DNA of 64,000 nucleotides from Harmonia axyridis (GCF_914767665.1 NC_059502.1:60060031-60124030), one strand, 5' to 3'. Positions 48,243-59,105 are shown, counted from the stretch's first letter. The notes: generated from the sequence alone by a model not told the origin. Program-made: numbers and translations.

Positions 48243-48779
48243 GGGGCGATCGTTATTACAAAAGTGGACAAAAAGCCCTATCCAATGATTTCATTATAGA
48301 ATAATGGTAAGAAAAACGTTGGCGTTTACTTATTGTTATTTAGACATTGTACAGGGTGTTCTAAATTCGATGCTCACTGAGAGCACTGAGAACTACAAAA
48401 TTTAGAAAAATTAACCCGAAACAATTTCTCCATTAGGCTGCTGCCTGGGCCTTCCATTGTAAAAAACAACAAAAAGAATATTCTTGACATTAATTTGAGC
48501 TAATCAGGAAAAAGTCTACCCCTTCACAACTTGACCTATGATTTTGAAAGAATAAAGCTATTAAAATATTTTTGCATGATTTTATGTTTGGAAAAAGGTT
48601 ACTTTAAAATAAGGGAATTATTTGAGAACGAAGTATTAAAGAATCTTCCGAATGTATCGGCTAACCGAAAATACAAACTAATGAATAAAATACCAACTGT
48701 GTCGTAATTCGGATTAAATCAATAATGATAATTTCTCCCAAGGTCCGCATCTCTGTGAAATAATTCTGTTGAAATTAAC

Positions 48780-49089
48780 ATGGACGTATTCAAAATCGAA
48801 CCATCTTTGAATGGGAACCTAGGAAGTGCTCCGTCTCCCGACAAAATAACTCCAGAAGTGTCGTTCGACGCTGGTTCCGAGTTCAATCTGTGTTTTTTCG
48901 ATACTCCGGACGACAGCAACACTCAAGGATTCAGCGATCCGGGTTCAGTCGGTTCTACCTCCGCCGGATCGCCGCCTCCGCCACTGCATTTGCCATTGAC
49001 TGTTACTAATAGTCCAACTTCGTCGACTTCTGTTCTTTTGTCTCCGCCCGGTGTAACATCCTCTGCCAATACTATCACTGTTAAACAAG
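48780..49089 (+). CDS. Candidate alternative first coding exon (isoform B) of the putative transcriptional regulator
   Basis: ATG at 48780 opens a 103-codon frame plus one base, ending at the donor CAAG|GTAAAT. It starts MDVFKIEPSLNGNLGSAPSP, includes an acidic/aromatic stretch (SEFNLCFFDTPDDSN), a Pro/Ser/Thr-rich tail (SPPPPLHLPLTVTNSPTS) and ends TITVKQ. FKIE is a sumoylation consensus near the N-terminus. Such a composition is typical of an N-terminal activation domain (for example the A/B region of a nuclear receptor), but no DNA-binding domain is present in the window, so identity is open. The exit phase (one base) matches that of 25329-25402, suggesting both splice to the same downstream exon. 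Codon usage is clearly GC-richer than its flanks, supporting real coding. Confidence 0.7.
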
Positions 49090-49207
49090 GTAAATAAGAA
49101 TATTTTATACTAATGCTTTCTCGAATTCGATTTGGAATAATTCGAAGTTTGTGAATTATTCATTTCTTCAAGCAGTCGAGAAATAATCATAAAAGCACTG
49201 ACTTAGA

Positions 49208-49345
49208 GTCAGGAGCTTTTGAGCGTTCGTTCGTTCAGGCGCCAATTGCGCCCTAAGAGACTGAATAAGCTAATGGTCTCCAAGGGCTCAATTGGCGCAT
49301 GAATGAACGAGTGCTCAAAAGCTTCGACTGAACGTTAGTGCCTTC
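49208..49345. repeat. Palindromic TCAGGAGCT MITE family, best copy
   Basis: Left arm GTCAGGAGCTTTTGAGCG, inner GCGCCAATTGCGCCCTAAG; right arm inner CTCAATTGGCGCATGAATG, outer GAGTGCTCAAAAGC. The centre is TA-rich around CTGAATAAGC. It lies 119 bp after the exon at 48780-49089. Confidence 0.7.
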
Positions 49346-49705
49346 TTCATTCTTTTTTTCATATAGATATTTTACTTGAATTCTCAATGAAGCTTGAATT
49401 GTCATTTCTAAGAAATCTCAACCCAATAGGATCTATAATCGCAGAAATATTAGATACATACTTTTAAATTTTCTATGGATGCGACGATGTGATCAGATTG
49501 AAATTTAACACGGAGCTTGAAATAGTTATTTAATATCTACATAAACCCGAAATCGCAACTCCATTGGAATTTTTTTTTCGATACTTTTCTTGAATTTCCT
49601 CTAATTCTGTGGTTATGCCGTTCATTCTTCCACATCTTGTAGAACAAAATCGTGCGAGAATATATCAGAAACGCACAGTTTTCATGGCTAGATTTTATTA
49701 TTATA
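49346..49705. other. AT-rich spacer
   Basis: Nothing recognisable before the element beginning at 49706. Confidence 0.3.
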
Positions 49706-50263
49706 CAGGGTGTTTCCTAAACATGCGGCAAAAATTCAGGGGGTTGTTCCTTGGACTATTTTAAGCATGTTTTGTCCTTGGATGATTTTTGAAAAACCTC
49801 TTTGTTTCGAAGATACAGGGCGAACAACATTTTTCATATTTTTAAAATTAATAATAGTTTAAATAAAAATGCGTACCGCACTGTGTTTACTAAGTAGGTA
49901 CAATTTATTTTTAAATTTGTTCAACAACATTCCAATTACTAAAAACGGCCTATGGGGCCATCTAAAATCATTAGTTTATACCACTCCAGTAGAAAATGTG
50001 GAAGACTTGCGAAATCGGATCATTGCTGGGTGTAACTTAATAAGAAATGATCCTGGTGTTTTTGAAAGGGTTCGGCAGTCAATGAGGAGAAGATTGGATG
50101 CTTGTATGCTGGCTAGAGGTGGTCATTTTCAACAGTTTTTGTAGGTTGAGTTGAATTTTCATGTAATTTTTCATAATAAAATGTTATTATCTGAAATTTT
50201 GTTTCCCCTATATCTTCGAAACAAATAGGTGTTTCAAAAATCATCAAAGGACAAAATAAAAAA
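49706..50263 (+). mobile_element. Deletion derivative of an IS630/Tc1-mariner-superfamily transposon (C-terminal piece)
   Basis: TA then CAGGGTGTTTCCTAAACATG opens the element. A subterminal inverted repeat (TTTTGTCCTTGGATGATTTT with CTTTGTTTCGAAGATACAGG) pairs with 50205-50263. The frame 49869-50144 ends in a transposase C-terminus: NGLWGHLKSLVYTTPVENVE, DLRNRIIAGCNLIRNDPGVF and ARGGHFQQFL. The DNA-binding region and all catalytic residues are deleted. The outermost right end is missing. Confidence 0.7.
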
Positions 50264-50910
50264 AACTCGCCACTTCGTGGCTCGTTTTTGAATTTTGAAC
50301 TCGTGGAAGAATATCAATGCCTTCTGCATTTGCATTATAAATAACTATTCTATGTTTCATGATATTCGATTAACTTCAGTTGATTATATCACAAGAGCAT
50401 AGACAATATTCGATTATACACCGATTCATGAGACGTAGTTCGCGAAACATCACGAGAGCTCAGCTCGAGTGGTGTTTGGCGAACTACATCGAGTGAAGAG
50501 GTTCGTATAATCGAATATTGTCTATGCTCTTGTGATATTATAACTGACTATATAACTCAAGTTTTGATGAACCAATAGAATTCGTGAATTTCCCATAGTT
50601 ACGGCGTATCACCTCCTATTGTGACCATTTCTATAGTAACATTTTTGGACGTTCGCCAAAAAAAAAAAAAAAATGAAAGTCAAGCTCAGTGAAATGTCAT
50701 TGAATTATCAAAATGCAGTGCTTTGGTTATAGTTATTGAAAATATTCTTTATATAATCGTAAGGAAGGCCAACTCGAGCATAGACAATATATTTCGATTA
50801 TACGAACCTCTTCACTCACCACTCGAGCTGCGCTCTCGTGATGTTTCGCGAACTACGTCTCGCGAATCAGTGTATAATCGAATATCGTCTATGCTCTTGT
50901 AATATTGAGT
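50264..50910. repeat. Two facing palindromic MITE units
   Basis: Unit 1 (about 50385-50545) pairs AAGAGCATAGACAATATTCG with its inverse CGAATATTGTCTATGCTCTT, around ACATCACGAGAGCTCAGCTC. Unit 2 (about 50775-50905) has the same ends and centre in reverse order, with CTCGTGATGTTTCGCGAACT. Bases 50264-50370 match the dispersed repeat at 41210. It is non-coding. Confidence 0.7.
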
Positions 50911-51061
50911 TGAACTGGATTAAAAAAACATCATTATAAGGTTTGGACAGATGAAGCATATGAAGATATTTTTTTTAGCATCTTGTCTTTCCAAATAGAC
51001 CCCCTTATTATTTTTAATTGTTTCATTGTCATTGTCTTGACAAGATATTCAACAGTGAATA

Positions 51062-51259
51062 TTACATAACGTTATTGGATCAGTTGAGTGCAGAAATGAA
51101 GAAAAAAGTCCTTAAATGAAAGGCATAAAATTATATTCCACCAAGACAACGCTCCTTCCCACAAATCGATGGAAACTATTGTCAAATTGAACGAACTGCA
51201 CTCTCAACAGCTTGTCTGCCCAGCTCATTTTCCAGATCTATCTTTCAGTGATTACTGGC
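51062..51259 (+). mobile_element. Mariner (DD34D) transposase remnant
   Basis: The frame reads YYITLLDQLSAEMKKK, then after a shift FHQDNAPSHKSMETIVKLNE and FPDLSFSDYWL. Both the second Asp (QDNA) and the third-Asp motif (SDYW) are recognisable. It ends abruptly at 51259, where a rosa-like copy begins. Confidence 0.75.
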
Positions 51260-52044
51260 TTTTATTTCGAAAATAATGGTTCTGTGCGGAATACGTATCG
51301 CGCACTACGTCCATTTTATTTTGTTCAGCGATGAAGCGCACTTCTGGTTGAATGGCTACGACAACAAACAAAACTGCCGCATTTGGAGTGAAGCTTATCC
51401 TCAAGTGTATGTCGAAACACCGTTACATCCAGAAAAACTGACTGTTTGGTGCGCTTTATGGGCTGGTGGAATCATTGGTCCGTACTTCTTCAAAAACAAT
51501 GATGGCTAGAACGTTACAGTCAACGGTGATCGGTATAGAGCCATGATTACTAACTCTTTCATTCCTGAATTGAACAACCATGATGTCTAGGAGCTGTGAT
51601 TCCAACAAGACGGCGCAACATGTCACACAGCTCGTGCCACAATCGATTTATTGAGAGACACGTTTGGTGACCGCCTAATTTCACGTTTTGGACCTGTGAA
51701 TTGGCCTCCAAGATCTTGTGATTTAACACCGCTAGACTACTTTCTGTGGGGCTATGTGAAGTCATTGGTCTATGCGGATAAGCCACAAACCCTTGACCAT
51801 TTGGAAGACAATATTCTCCGTGTTATTGCCGATATACGGCCACAAATATTGGAAAAAGTCATCGAAAATTGGACGTCCAGATTGGACTACATCCCAGCCA
51901 GCCGTGTCGCTAATATAACAGAACTCATATTTAAAATGTAATGCCACAAGATTATCTTGCGGATAAATAAAATTCATGTCAATCGAATAATCCATCGTTG
52001 TTTTATTGCAATTTCAAGTTCTATAGCTCTAAAAAAACACCCTT
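51260..52044 (+). mobile_element. DD41D (rosa-like) element, copy 5, 5'-truncated
   Basis: It lacks the left end: homology starts inside the N-terminal region, directly fused to the mariner remnant. It contains the shared deletion junction near 51300-51325, FSDEAHFWLNGYDNKQN, stops at 51508 and 51588, and CDLTPLDYFLWGY at about 51720-51760. The right end is intact, with TA at 52045-52046. Confidence 0.9.
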
Positions 52045-52046
52045 TA

Positions 52047-53263
52047 TATAATAATTAGACATGCCATAGGAGTTCCAAGATCGATAGAATAGATCTTAAA
52101 GAAACAAATATAAAGTTCATTGGAACAAATGAAAGAACTGTAAAGAAGGTAACTGCTTCTATGCTAAATGAAATAACTGAAAAGACAAGTAGAAAATTAA
52201 GTCTTTTCCGAAAGCAACTCCAATAGAAAATTCTAAAATAAAACAAAAGTCATAAGATGGAAATTTCGGTCCTTCTGAAAGGATCTAAGTATTGAACTTC
52301 TGTGTTTTATTCAATTTGGAAATTGTAAGATCTAGAAACTAAAAAGTTCTTTTTCCCTTCTAATGAGAATTTACTGGTATTATGAATTTTGTAAAGATAA
52401 ACAATATTCATCAATACCAAAAATATCGTCTACGTATCTGAACCACGATTGTTATTTGGTTGTTACAACCCAAACAAGAAAATTGTCGTCAGCATCTTCA
52501 GACAATCATCTATCAACCTCGAAGTGGTTGTAAATCCGAAGGACCTAACACAAAGTTACATAACATAATTACATAACAGTGAATAGGGGGGTTCGGCCGG
52601 ACCGAAATGAAACCACAACTCTAAAACCCGTTTGATCTTGGTCTCGTATTTTTATTTATCATTAAACAGGTCGCCTTTACGGTTCGGGATCCGGTCCTAA
52701 AATCATTGTACACGAAGACTAAGACACAGGAACACTCGGAGAAATGGAATTCTCCGAACGATGACTGTAAGGAGGTATGTGTATTCGATGTTAATCGAGT
52801 AAAATACCGGACATCACGCCCTGCCACCATAGGATGATGCCATGTTATTTCATCTCAAGAACAGGTTTATCTACATCTCGGTCTATAGCCCTAATCGATT
52901 CAACCGGGGCGTTGAACCTCAGTTTGAAATTCGTCCTGGAATATTTTAGGTCCGCGGGATCTTGACCGCACCAACCATTTTCTTGTGGGATTGGTTACTC
53001 GTGTAGAAACTGATGATGACTTGTGAGCCTACACCAGTGTTGCCAGGTCTAGGGGTTTCCCTAGAACTAGAAACAATCAATGTAGTTTTGGGAAGGCGAA
53101 AAAACATAACTAAAACAAACAAGGTCTGGGAAAAATCACAAATTAGTCTTGCAAACATTTTCTAGAGATTCTTTCGATATCTCGAAAGCATGAAGTGTTT
53201 TTCAATAAGATGTTTCATTTTGATATTTAAAAACAAGAGTATATTGCAAGTGAAATCAAAATA
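52047..53263. other. Spacer with a moderately GC-rich, possibly exonic patch
   Basis: AT-rich up to about 52580. The stretch 52580-53050 has richer composition and a candidate internal exon (52670-52774), described separately. No transposon signature was recognised. Confidence 0.35.
52670..52774 (+). other. Candidate internal exon, unassigned
   Basis: An acceptor ATTAAACAG and a donor GAG|GTATGT bound a 105-base phase-0 open stretch reading VAFTVRDPVLKSLYTKTKTQ then EHSEKWNSPNDDCKE. The other two frames contain stops. Its phase does not fit the one-base exit of the exons at 25402 and 49089, so it is not their direct downstream neighbour. There is no recognised homology. It could be chance. 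Confidence 0.2.
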
Positions 53264-54217
53264 AAGGGTGTTTTTTTTTAGAGCTATAGTACTTTAAATT
53301 GCAATAAAACAACGATGGATTATTCGATTGACATGAATTTTATTTATCCGCAAGATAATCTTGTGGCATTACATTTTAAATATGATTTCTGGCATATGAC
53401 CGCCACGGCTGGCTCGGATGTAGTCCAATCTGGACGTCCAATCTGGACGTCCAATTTTCGATGATTCTTTCCAACATTTGTGGCCGTATATCGGCAATAA
53501 CACGGCGAATGTTGTTTTCCAAATGGTCAAGGGTTTGTGGCTTATCCGCATAGACCAATGACTTTACATAGCCCCACAGAAAGTAGTCTAGCGGTGTTAA
53601 ATCACAGGATCTTGGAGGCCAATTCACATGTCCAAAACGTGAAATTAGGCGGTCACTAAACGTGTCTTTCAATAAATTGATTGTGGCACGAGCTGTGTGA
53701 CATGTTGCGCCGTTTTGTTGGAACCACAGCTCCTGGACATCATGGTTGTTCAATTCAGGAAGGAAAAAGTTAGTAAGCTTGGCTCTATACCGACCACCAT
53801 TGACTGTAACGTTTTGGCCATCATCGTTTTTGAAGAAGTACGGACCAATGATTCCACCAGCACATAAAGCGCACCAAACAGTCAGTTTTTCTGGATGTAA
53901 CGGTGTTTCGACATAGACTCGAGGATTAGCTTCACTCCAAATGCGGCAGTTTTGTTTGTTGACGTAGCCATTCAACCAGAAGTGCGCTTCATCGCTAAAC
54001 AAAATAAAATGGACGTAGTGCGCGATACGTATTCCGCACAGAACAATTATTTTCGAAATAAAATTGCACTATTTGCAAGCTTTGTTCAGGCTTGAGTCTA
54101 TTCATGATGAATTGTCAAACCAAACTGAGAATAAATCACTTGACAGCTGTTAAATCGGTTTCCATCTCAAACAGTGATGCCAACTTAAAGTTATATACCT
54201 CGAAAAAAAACACCCGT
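53264..54217 (-). mobile_element. DD41D (rosa-like) element, copy 6, deleted
   Basis: Both ends are intact and TA-flanked. Frame 53376-54002 (208 residues) runs from FSDEAHFWLNGYVNKQN through FQQNGATCHTARA, where the second catalytic Asp is Asn, and CDLTPLDYFLWGY. A 12-bp tandem duplication (TCTGGACGTCCA type) at about 53428-53452 alters the C-terminus. The shared deletion junction is at about 53998-54020. Confidence 0.92.
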
Positions 54218-54229
54218 TATATGTTTATT

Positions 54230-55170
54230 TCATCGTGGAAGGTATGCCATCAACGATGGAAAACGATATCAGCCAAATGGCCGCCGCTGGGAGGGTTGAA
54301 CTACCTTATACTTTTCATGAAATTTGCCATCATCAATTCACATGTTTGGGGCTGTCTGTCCTCGAAAACTTCACGAATTCTATCTTTTAGGTCATGAATC
54401 GATTGTGGAGTATTGGCATAGACCTCATCTCTCCGTGTCCAACTGTGATCACCTCTTCGAGAAATGGCGATTGTTTCGTTGCAGGTGTGGTAGAATCTTT
54501 TATCACTGCTCGGCAGAGCAATCTATTTAAAGTAACAGTTGCACCAGCCTCATTTTCGAATAAGTAAGGTCCAATCACACCACCAGCCCAAAAACCGCAC
54601 CAAACAGTGACACGTTGAGGATGAAGAAGCTTTTCAAAATTATTCTTGTATTTTCCGAGCCCCAAATGCGGCAGAATTATTAACGTTGCCCCTAAGGTGA
54701 AAATGATTTTTCCATGAAAATCCGGAGCATTTTGATACATTTGAAGGACCCATTCAATGAAGATGCGATGTGATTTGGTGATCAACTGGATTGAGTTAGA
54801 TGAACTTTAAAAGCATTAAAACCTAAGTCTTTGCGCAAAATGAGGTGTAATATCGTTTGTGGATTGCTTGATTTGAAAGATCTACGAGAAATCAAGAAAC
54901 CTGGGATTTCCTCAACACTACAGGCTACAGTAGCAATATCTCAGTTATCCTTCACATCACTTACTTGTCCCAACAGATTTTCTTTTGCGGGCGGAGAAAT
55001 TGCTACACGACGGCTCAAAAGTGCTCTAGTTTTGCGAACTGTGACTGCCAAATGCACATCATTTTGTAGTATATTTCAACAATTTAGTGCTCTTCATTCA
55101 GTAATGACATAGAGTCAAATGTAAAATATGATAGTTTCAAAAGTGACAGCTGCCCAGATAGCGGGCCTGT
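54230..55170 (-). mobile_element. Second DD41D-like transposon family, decayed
   Basis: Minus-strand frames give RRVAISPPAKENLLGQVSDV, ILRKDLGFNAFKVHLTQ, WVLQMYQNAPDFHGKIIFT, LLHPQRVTVWCGFWAGGVIG and, after an internal deletion around 54440-54500, a C-terminal piece. It shares the architecture and the CGFWAGGVIGPYLFEN motif with the rosa-like copies but is distinct in sequence. The catalytic second and third Asp region is deleted. Termini were not identified; the left limit abuts copy 6. Confidence 0.7.
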
Positions 55171-55534
55171 CAAAATTTTATTATTGTAATTTATATTTTC
55201 ACTTTATTTTCAAAACTCTCATATTTTGAAAACAACTTTTCTGTAAAAACACAAAACTCTAAGCATAAATGTTCCTTACGACATGCTGGTTAGCTGAAGA
55301 AGGCATCAAGTTTGGATGAGATACAGCCTTTTAGAACTGCAACCAATTTGGTCTATTATTTCTACCAATCATGTAGTAAAATGAAAGCAACACTTTTTAT
55401 TTGATCAAAAGCTTACAAAACAAAAAAGTCTTTCGGAATATCTATTCAGTACCTGGCCTACATAATGTTAATCCTCTATTGCACTAGACCTTTGTCATAT
55501 CTATTCCTGATCCTGATGGTACGTACTTGAATCT
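55171..55534. other. AT-rich spacer
   Basis: Nothing recognisable was seen. Confidence 0.3.
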
Positions 55535-56249
55535 GCCTCTTCCCAATGAATATGCTCTCTCGCAAAATCCAAACGCGCCCTTCGATGGGCTGGGGTAAGA
55601 GCTGGGCCTCTTGCCGCGACACGAGGCCTTAAATCATATTCTCTGAGGTGATTTCTTATTGTCTAAGGGCTAATTTGCACCCCATGAGTGTGCTCAAGCT
55701 GATTTTGAAGGAGGCGAGGGGTTGCAAACCGTTGTCTCAACGAAGAAACTCTCAAGTAACGTTCTTGAATGGCAGTTGTTACCCGTGGTCTACCCTGTCC
55801 TGGTCTTCGGACATTCATACCTGTCTCCCTGAATCGCTGCAACATTCTGGACACACTTGTATGGGAAACTCCAAACTTTTCTGCAATTCTTGTGTATGTC
55901 CACCCTCCTTCTCGCAAAACTACCGCTTGGGCTCATTCCTCTTGGGTCAAATTGTGTGTTTCGCGTTGCATAGCGATCGAGTGTAAAAAAATCAAACGAA
56001 AGAAAAACTATTGATCACTAGAATTGATCGAGAACAACTGATTTCAGAATGGAGCCAATACATTCAAAATCTGATAATCTCATCTTTTTTTATTCCTGCT
56101 GGGAAAAAACATCTGTATTGAAGAAAAACGTTGAAAGTGGATAACATATGCATGCATAATTCTGATAAAAATAATTATCATTGAGTTATCATTCAGTTGT
56201 AGAATAAATTTGAGATTTTCATAATGTGCGTTAATTCTTTTGCGCAGTG
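55535..56249 (-). mobile_element. Tc1-type transposon 5' half, sibling of 33542 element
   Basis: The right end (inverse CACTGCGCAAAAGAATTAAC) is intact with TA at 56250-56251. The frame 55663-55917 encodes the paired-like DNA-binding domain: WTYTRIAEKFGVSHTSVSRM, RFRETGMNVRRPGQGRPRVT and LQNQLEHTHGVQI. The catalytic half and the left terminus are missing; homology stops at 55535. Confidence 0.85.
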
Positions 56250-56251
56250 TA

Positions 56252-57062
56252 TATTATTTATTCATCTATCTATATGTAAAGATATAGGAACTTTCAGCTT
56301 GTTTTTAGACAAGTAAATCATGATGACCTGTCCTATATAATGTAAATGTGAATTTGTCTCATGGGATGCAATAAATGATTATGATTATGATAACCTTAAG
56401 AGTGCCTATACAGAGTTAAGTATTCATTCAAAGACATGATTTTAATTATTAAATATAATCAGCAATAATGTTCACCAGAATGAGTGATGCTATGACGAAA
56501 TAAAATACCTTTCAGACCACGATCTAAAGACTTATCGAATAACAAATTTCTTCAGTTAATTACAAGTCGAAAAAACATGTATATTTTTATTTGGTTGCAT
56601 GAAACAATATCAAGATCGAGATTTCGATTGTAGTTTTACTCTTCCTCGGCTTTCTGAAGTACGATGAACCTAGAACTTCCCCAAAAACGAGAGCCAAAAT
56701 CGTATAAACATTCACGGCCAATTTACCGTGTAGTGAGTGTGGGCATTAAACTCATTAGCATATTCGTTACTCAATCCGAGACTCAATCCTCGATTCCAAG
56801 GACACGATCATGAATAATTCATTTCGCTGGATATGTTCCTAAGTTGATTCAACCGGATTGTAAACCTACCGAATTCGAGCTTAATGAATATGAAGTTGAA
56901 TGTCTGATGATTTCGTCGATCGGATGAATCCCGATAAGTCTAGTTCTTGTTCGGAAAGTTATGTTTTATTTTAACATACACACATCGTCGAAAGTCTTGG
57001 CCCCTCCTATCAACTCTCAACTTCATAAATGTAACATGACAATTTTTCGTATGTGGAATCTT
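56252..57062. other. AT-rich spacer
   Basis: No coding or repeat signature was recognised. Confidence 0.3.
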
Positions 57063-57099
57063 CACTATTTTAACACTTAAGATAAAACAATAAACCAGC

Positions 57100-58900
57100 A
57101 AAAAATGTTTCTTGTTCGGGAGAATATAAGTGCAGGAATAGCAGCCCTATATCAAGAACCTTTGTCTAACCACCAGTTTACGAAAGGTTTAAATATTCTA
57201 CGGACTTCAGTAAGGCGCATAGTGGCCCTTTTCCTAGAAACCGGCAGCGTTGCTCGGAGACCGGTGCCTGGTCGACCCAGAGTAACTTTTTTTTTTTTGT
57301 TAAAGCAGGGGGAATCCATTTACAAACGAAGCTTATCCAAAGGAACAAGTGTGAGGGTCCTGGCTCATCAAGAACGAGAATACTCACTAAACCTAACCTG
57401 CTGCTTCTTAGGTTTCGGGCATGAAGCCTATAAACCATTCATCTCTTGATCGGATAAATTCCTACTCGCACACTATTGTGGTGGGTTATTCGGGAGTCCT
57501 TTTTATTCGGATTGTTTCTTCAATTTGATGTATTTTTTCGAGTTTCCTATATATTTAGGTCATCGTTTCGCAATTGATCCCTGAGTCTTTTGCGGTATGT
57601 ATTCATTCTTCTTGCATCTTCGGCAGGATCGTAATCAATCAATCTTCTCAATTCTTCGTTGGGATGTTCTATCAATTTTTCGAATATTCTTTCGGCTTTT
57701 TCTTCATGAAGTCAGTTATTCTGTCCCATTTTAGGTCTCTGTGGATTTGGATGTTTCTAACAAACCAATTAATTATCCTGAGTTTGGTGTTTATGTCCAT
57801 TCGGCTTCTTCTTCCGATGATTGGGTATAGACGGTTCATCGTTTTGTTGGTTTTATCCACCGCATACTTAACATGTTGTTTTCACGTTAGTCCATGATCA
57901 CACCTAGGTATTTTCCCCCTTTTTGCCATTCAACTTCGTTGACGTCAATTGATAATTTTTCCTCCATTTGTAATCTTCTCTTTTGTAGTAGGATAGCTTG
58001 ACTTTTCTGTCCATTTATTTCGATATTCCATTCAATGCACCATTTGGTTATTTCATCTGCTGCTTCTTGTAATCTTTGGTGTATGATATTTGCTCTTCTG
58101 TTTTTGACTGCTATTCCTGTGTCATCTGCACCCAGAGTAACATCTGCAAGGAAGACCAATATATCCCAAATTTTACTCGAAGAAATCGAGCAATATCTGT
58201 AACAGCCCCTAGAAGTCATTTTTTGAGGAAGATTGGGTAGTCTCAATGAGTATCAGAAAAAGACGGTTGCATTACTCAAATTTAAAAGCAATAAGACTTT
58301 TATGAGTACCTAGGCTATCACCTGACATAGAGCTACTCCTCGGAAGTAGGCAGAACACCACCAAGATTGGCTTTCACCACAATGGCGCAACGTACTTTTC
58401 TCGGACGAGTCACGATTCGGTTTACAAAGTGATAGTCGACCAGAAAGGGTTTGGAGAGGTCCAGGCAGACCGGGAAGTTGTGCCCTTTGATAGTGGAGCA
58501 ATAATGAGCTAGAGGTATAATATTCAGTCGCCGTACCCACCTTATCGTTGAACAAACAATGACCGCTGCCATCTACATAGAAAACAGCATTAAACCAATC
58601 ATTGTTCCTCTGCGCAACGAATTTGGGGATAATTTCATTTATCAAGATGATAACGCCCCACGAAGGGTTCAAAACATTCTTCAAGAGAACAATATCCAAA
58701 GAATGAACTGGCCAGCAAACCCACCAGACTTGAACCCAATTGAGGCAGAGCAATATCCAAAAAGCCCACTTTCAACTTTTCAAGAATTGAGTTGAGCCCT
58801 TCAGAAAGAATGTAACGATATGCCAGAAAATTTCATGACTTGATTCGTGCGATGTCTAGGCGTATTGGGCAGCTGATTGAAAGAATAAGTGGTAATATGG
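57100..58900 (+). mobile_element. Tc1-type (DD34E) transposon split by a retrotransposon insertion
   Basis: The left part 57105-57286 encodes a helix-turn-helix (TSVRRIVALFLETGSVARR, PVPGRPRVT). After the insertion 57287-58129 and a duplicated target, the reading resumes at 58130 (PRVTSARKTNIS, frameshifted). It later shows WRNVLFSDESRFGLQSDSR (first Asp), FIYQDDNAPRRVQNILQE (second Asp) and NWPANPPDLNPIEAEQ (Glu). Stops and indels are present in between. Terminal repeats were not identified, so the limits are approximate. Confidence 0.75.
57287..58129 (-). mobile_element. 5'-truncated jockey-type non-LTR retrotransposon with target duplication
   Basis: On the minus strand it starts exactly inside the polymerase active-site motif: ADDTGIAVKNRRAN, the F/Y before ADD being supplied by the flank as G. 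It continues with ITKWCIEWNIEINGQKSQ, KGGKYLGVIMD, KTNKTMNRLYPIIGRRSRM and DPAEDARRMNTYRKRLRDQL, and ends in 12 A residues (12 T at 57287-57298 on the plus strand). The 12-bp target duplication ACCCAGAGTAAC is at 57275-57286 and 58130-58141, perfect on both sides. Frameshifts occur in the body. Classic target-primed insertion is inferred. Confidence 0.92.
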
Positions 58901-59105
58901 ACGATGGAATTTAGATTCAGTTGTGGAATAACTATTTATATATATTCAAAAATAAATCATGATAAATTTAGATTTATTCCTATTTTGTCGCATTTTGCAT
59001 AAAGAAAAGAGCAACAAATAAAGATTTTCCATCAAATATATTTCAGTTGAAATACAGGAAAATATTCAAGAATGAAATGACAACTTCACAATAAGTTCTA
59101 TTATC

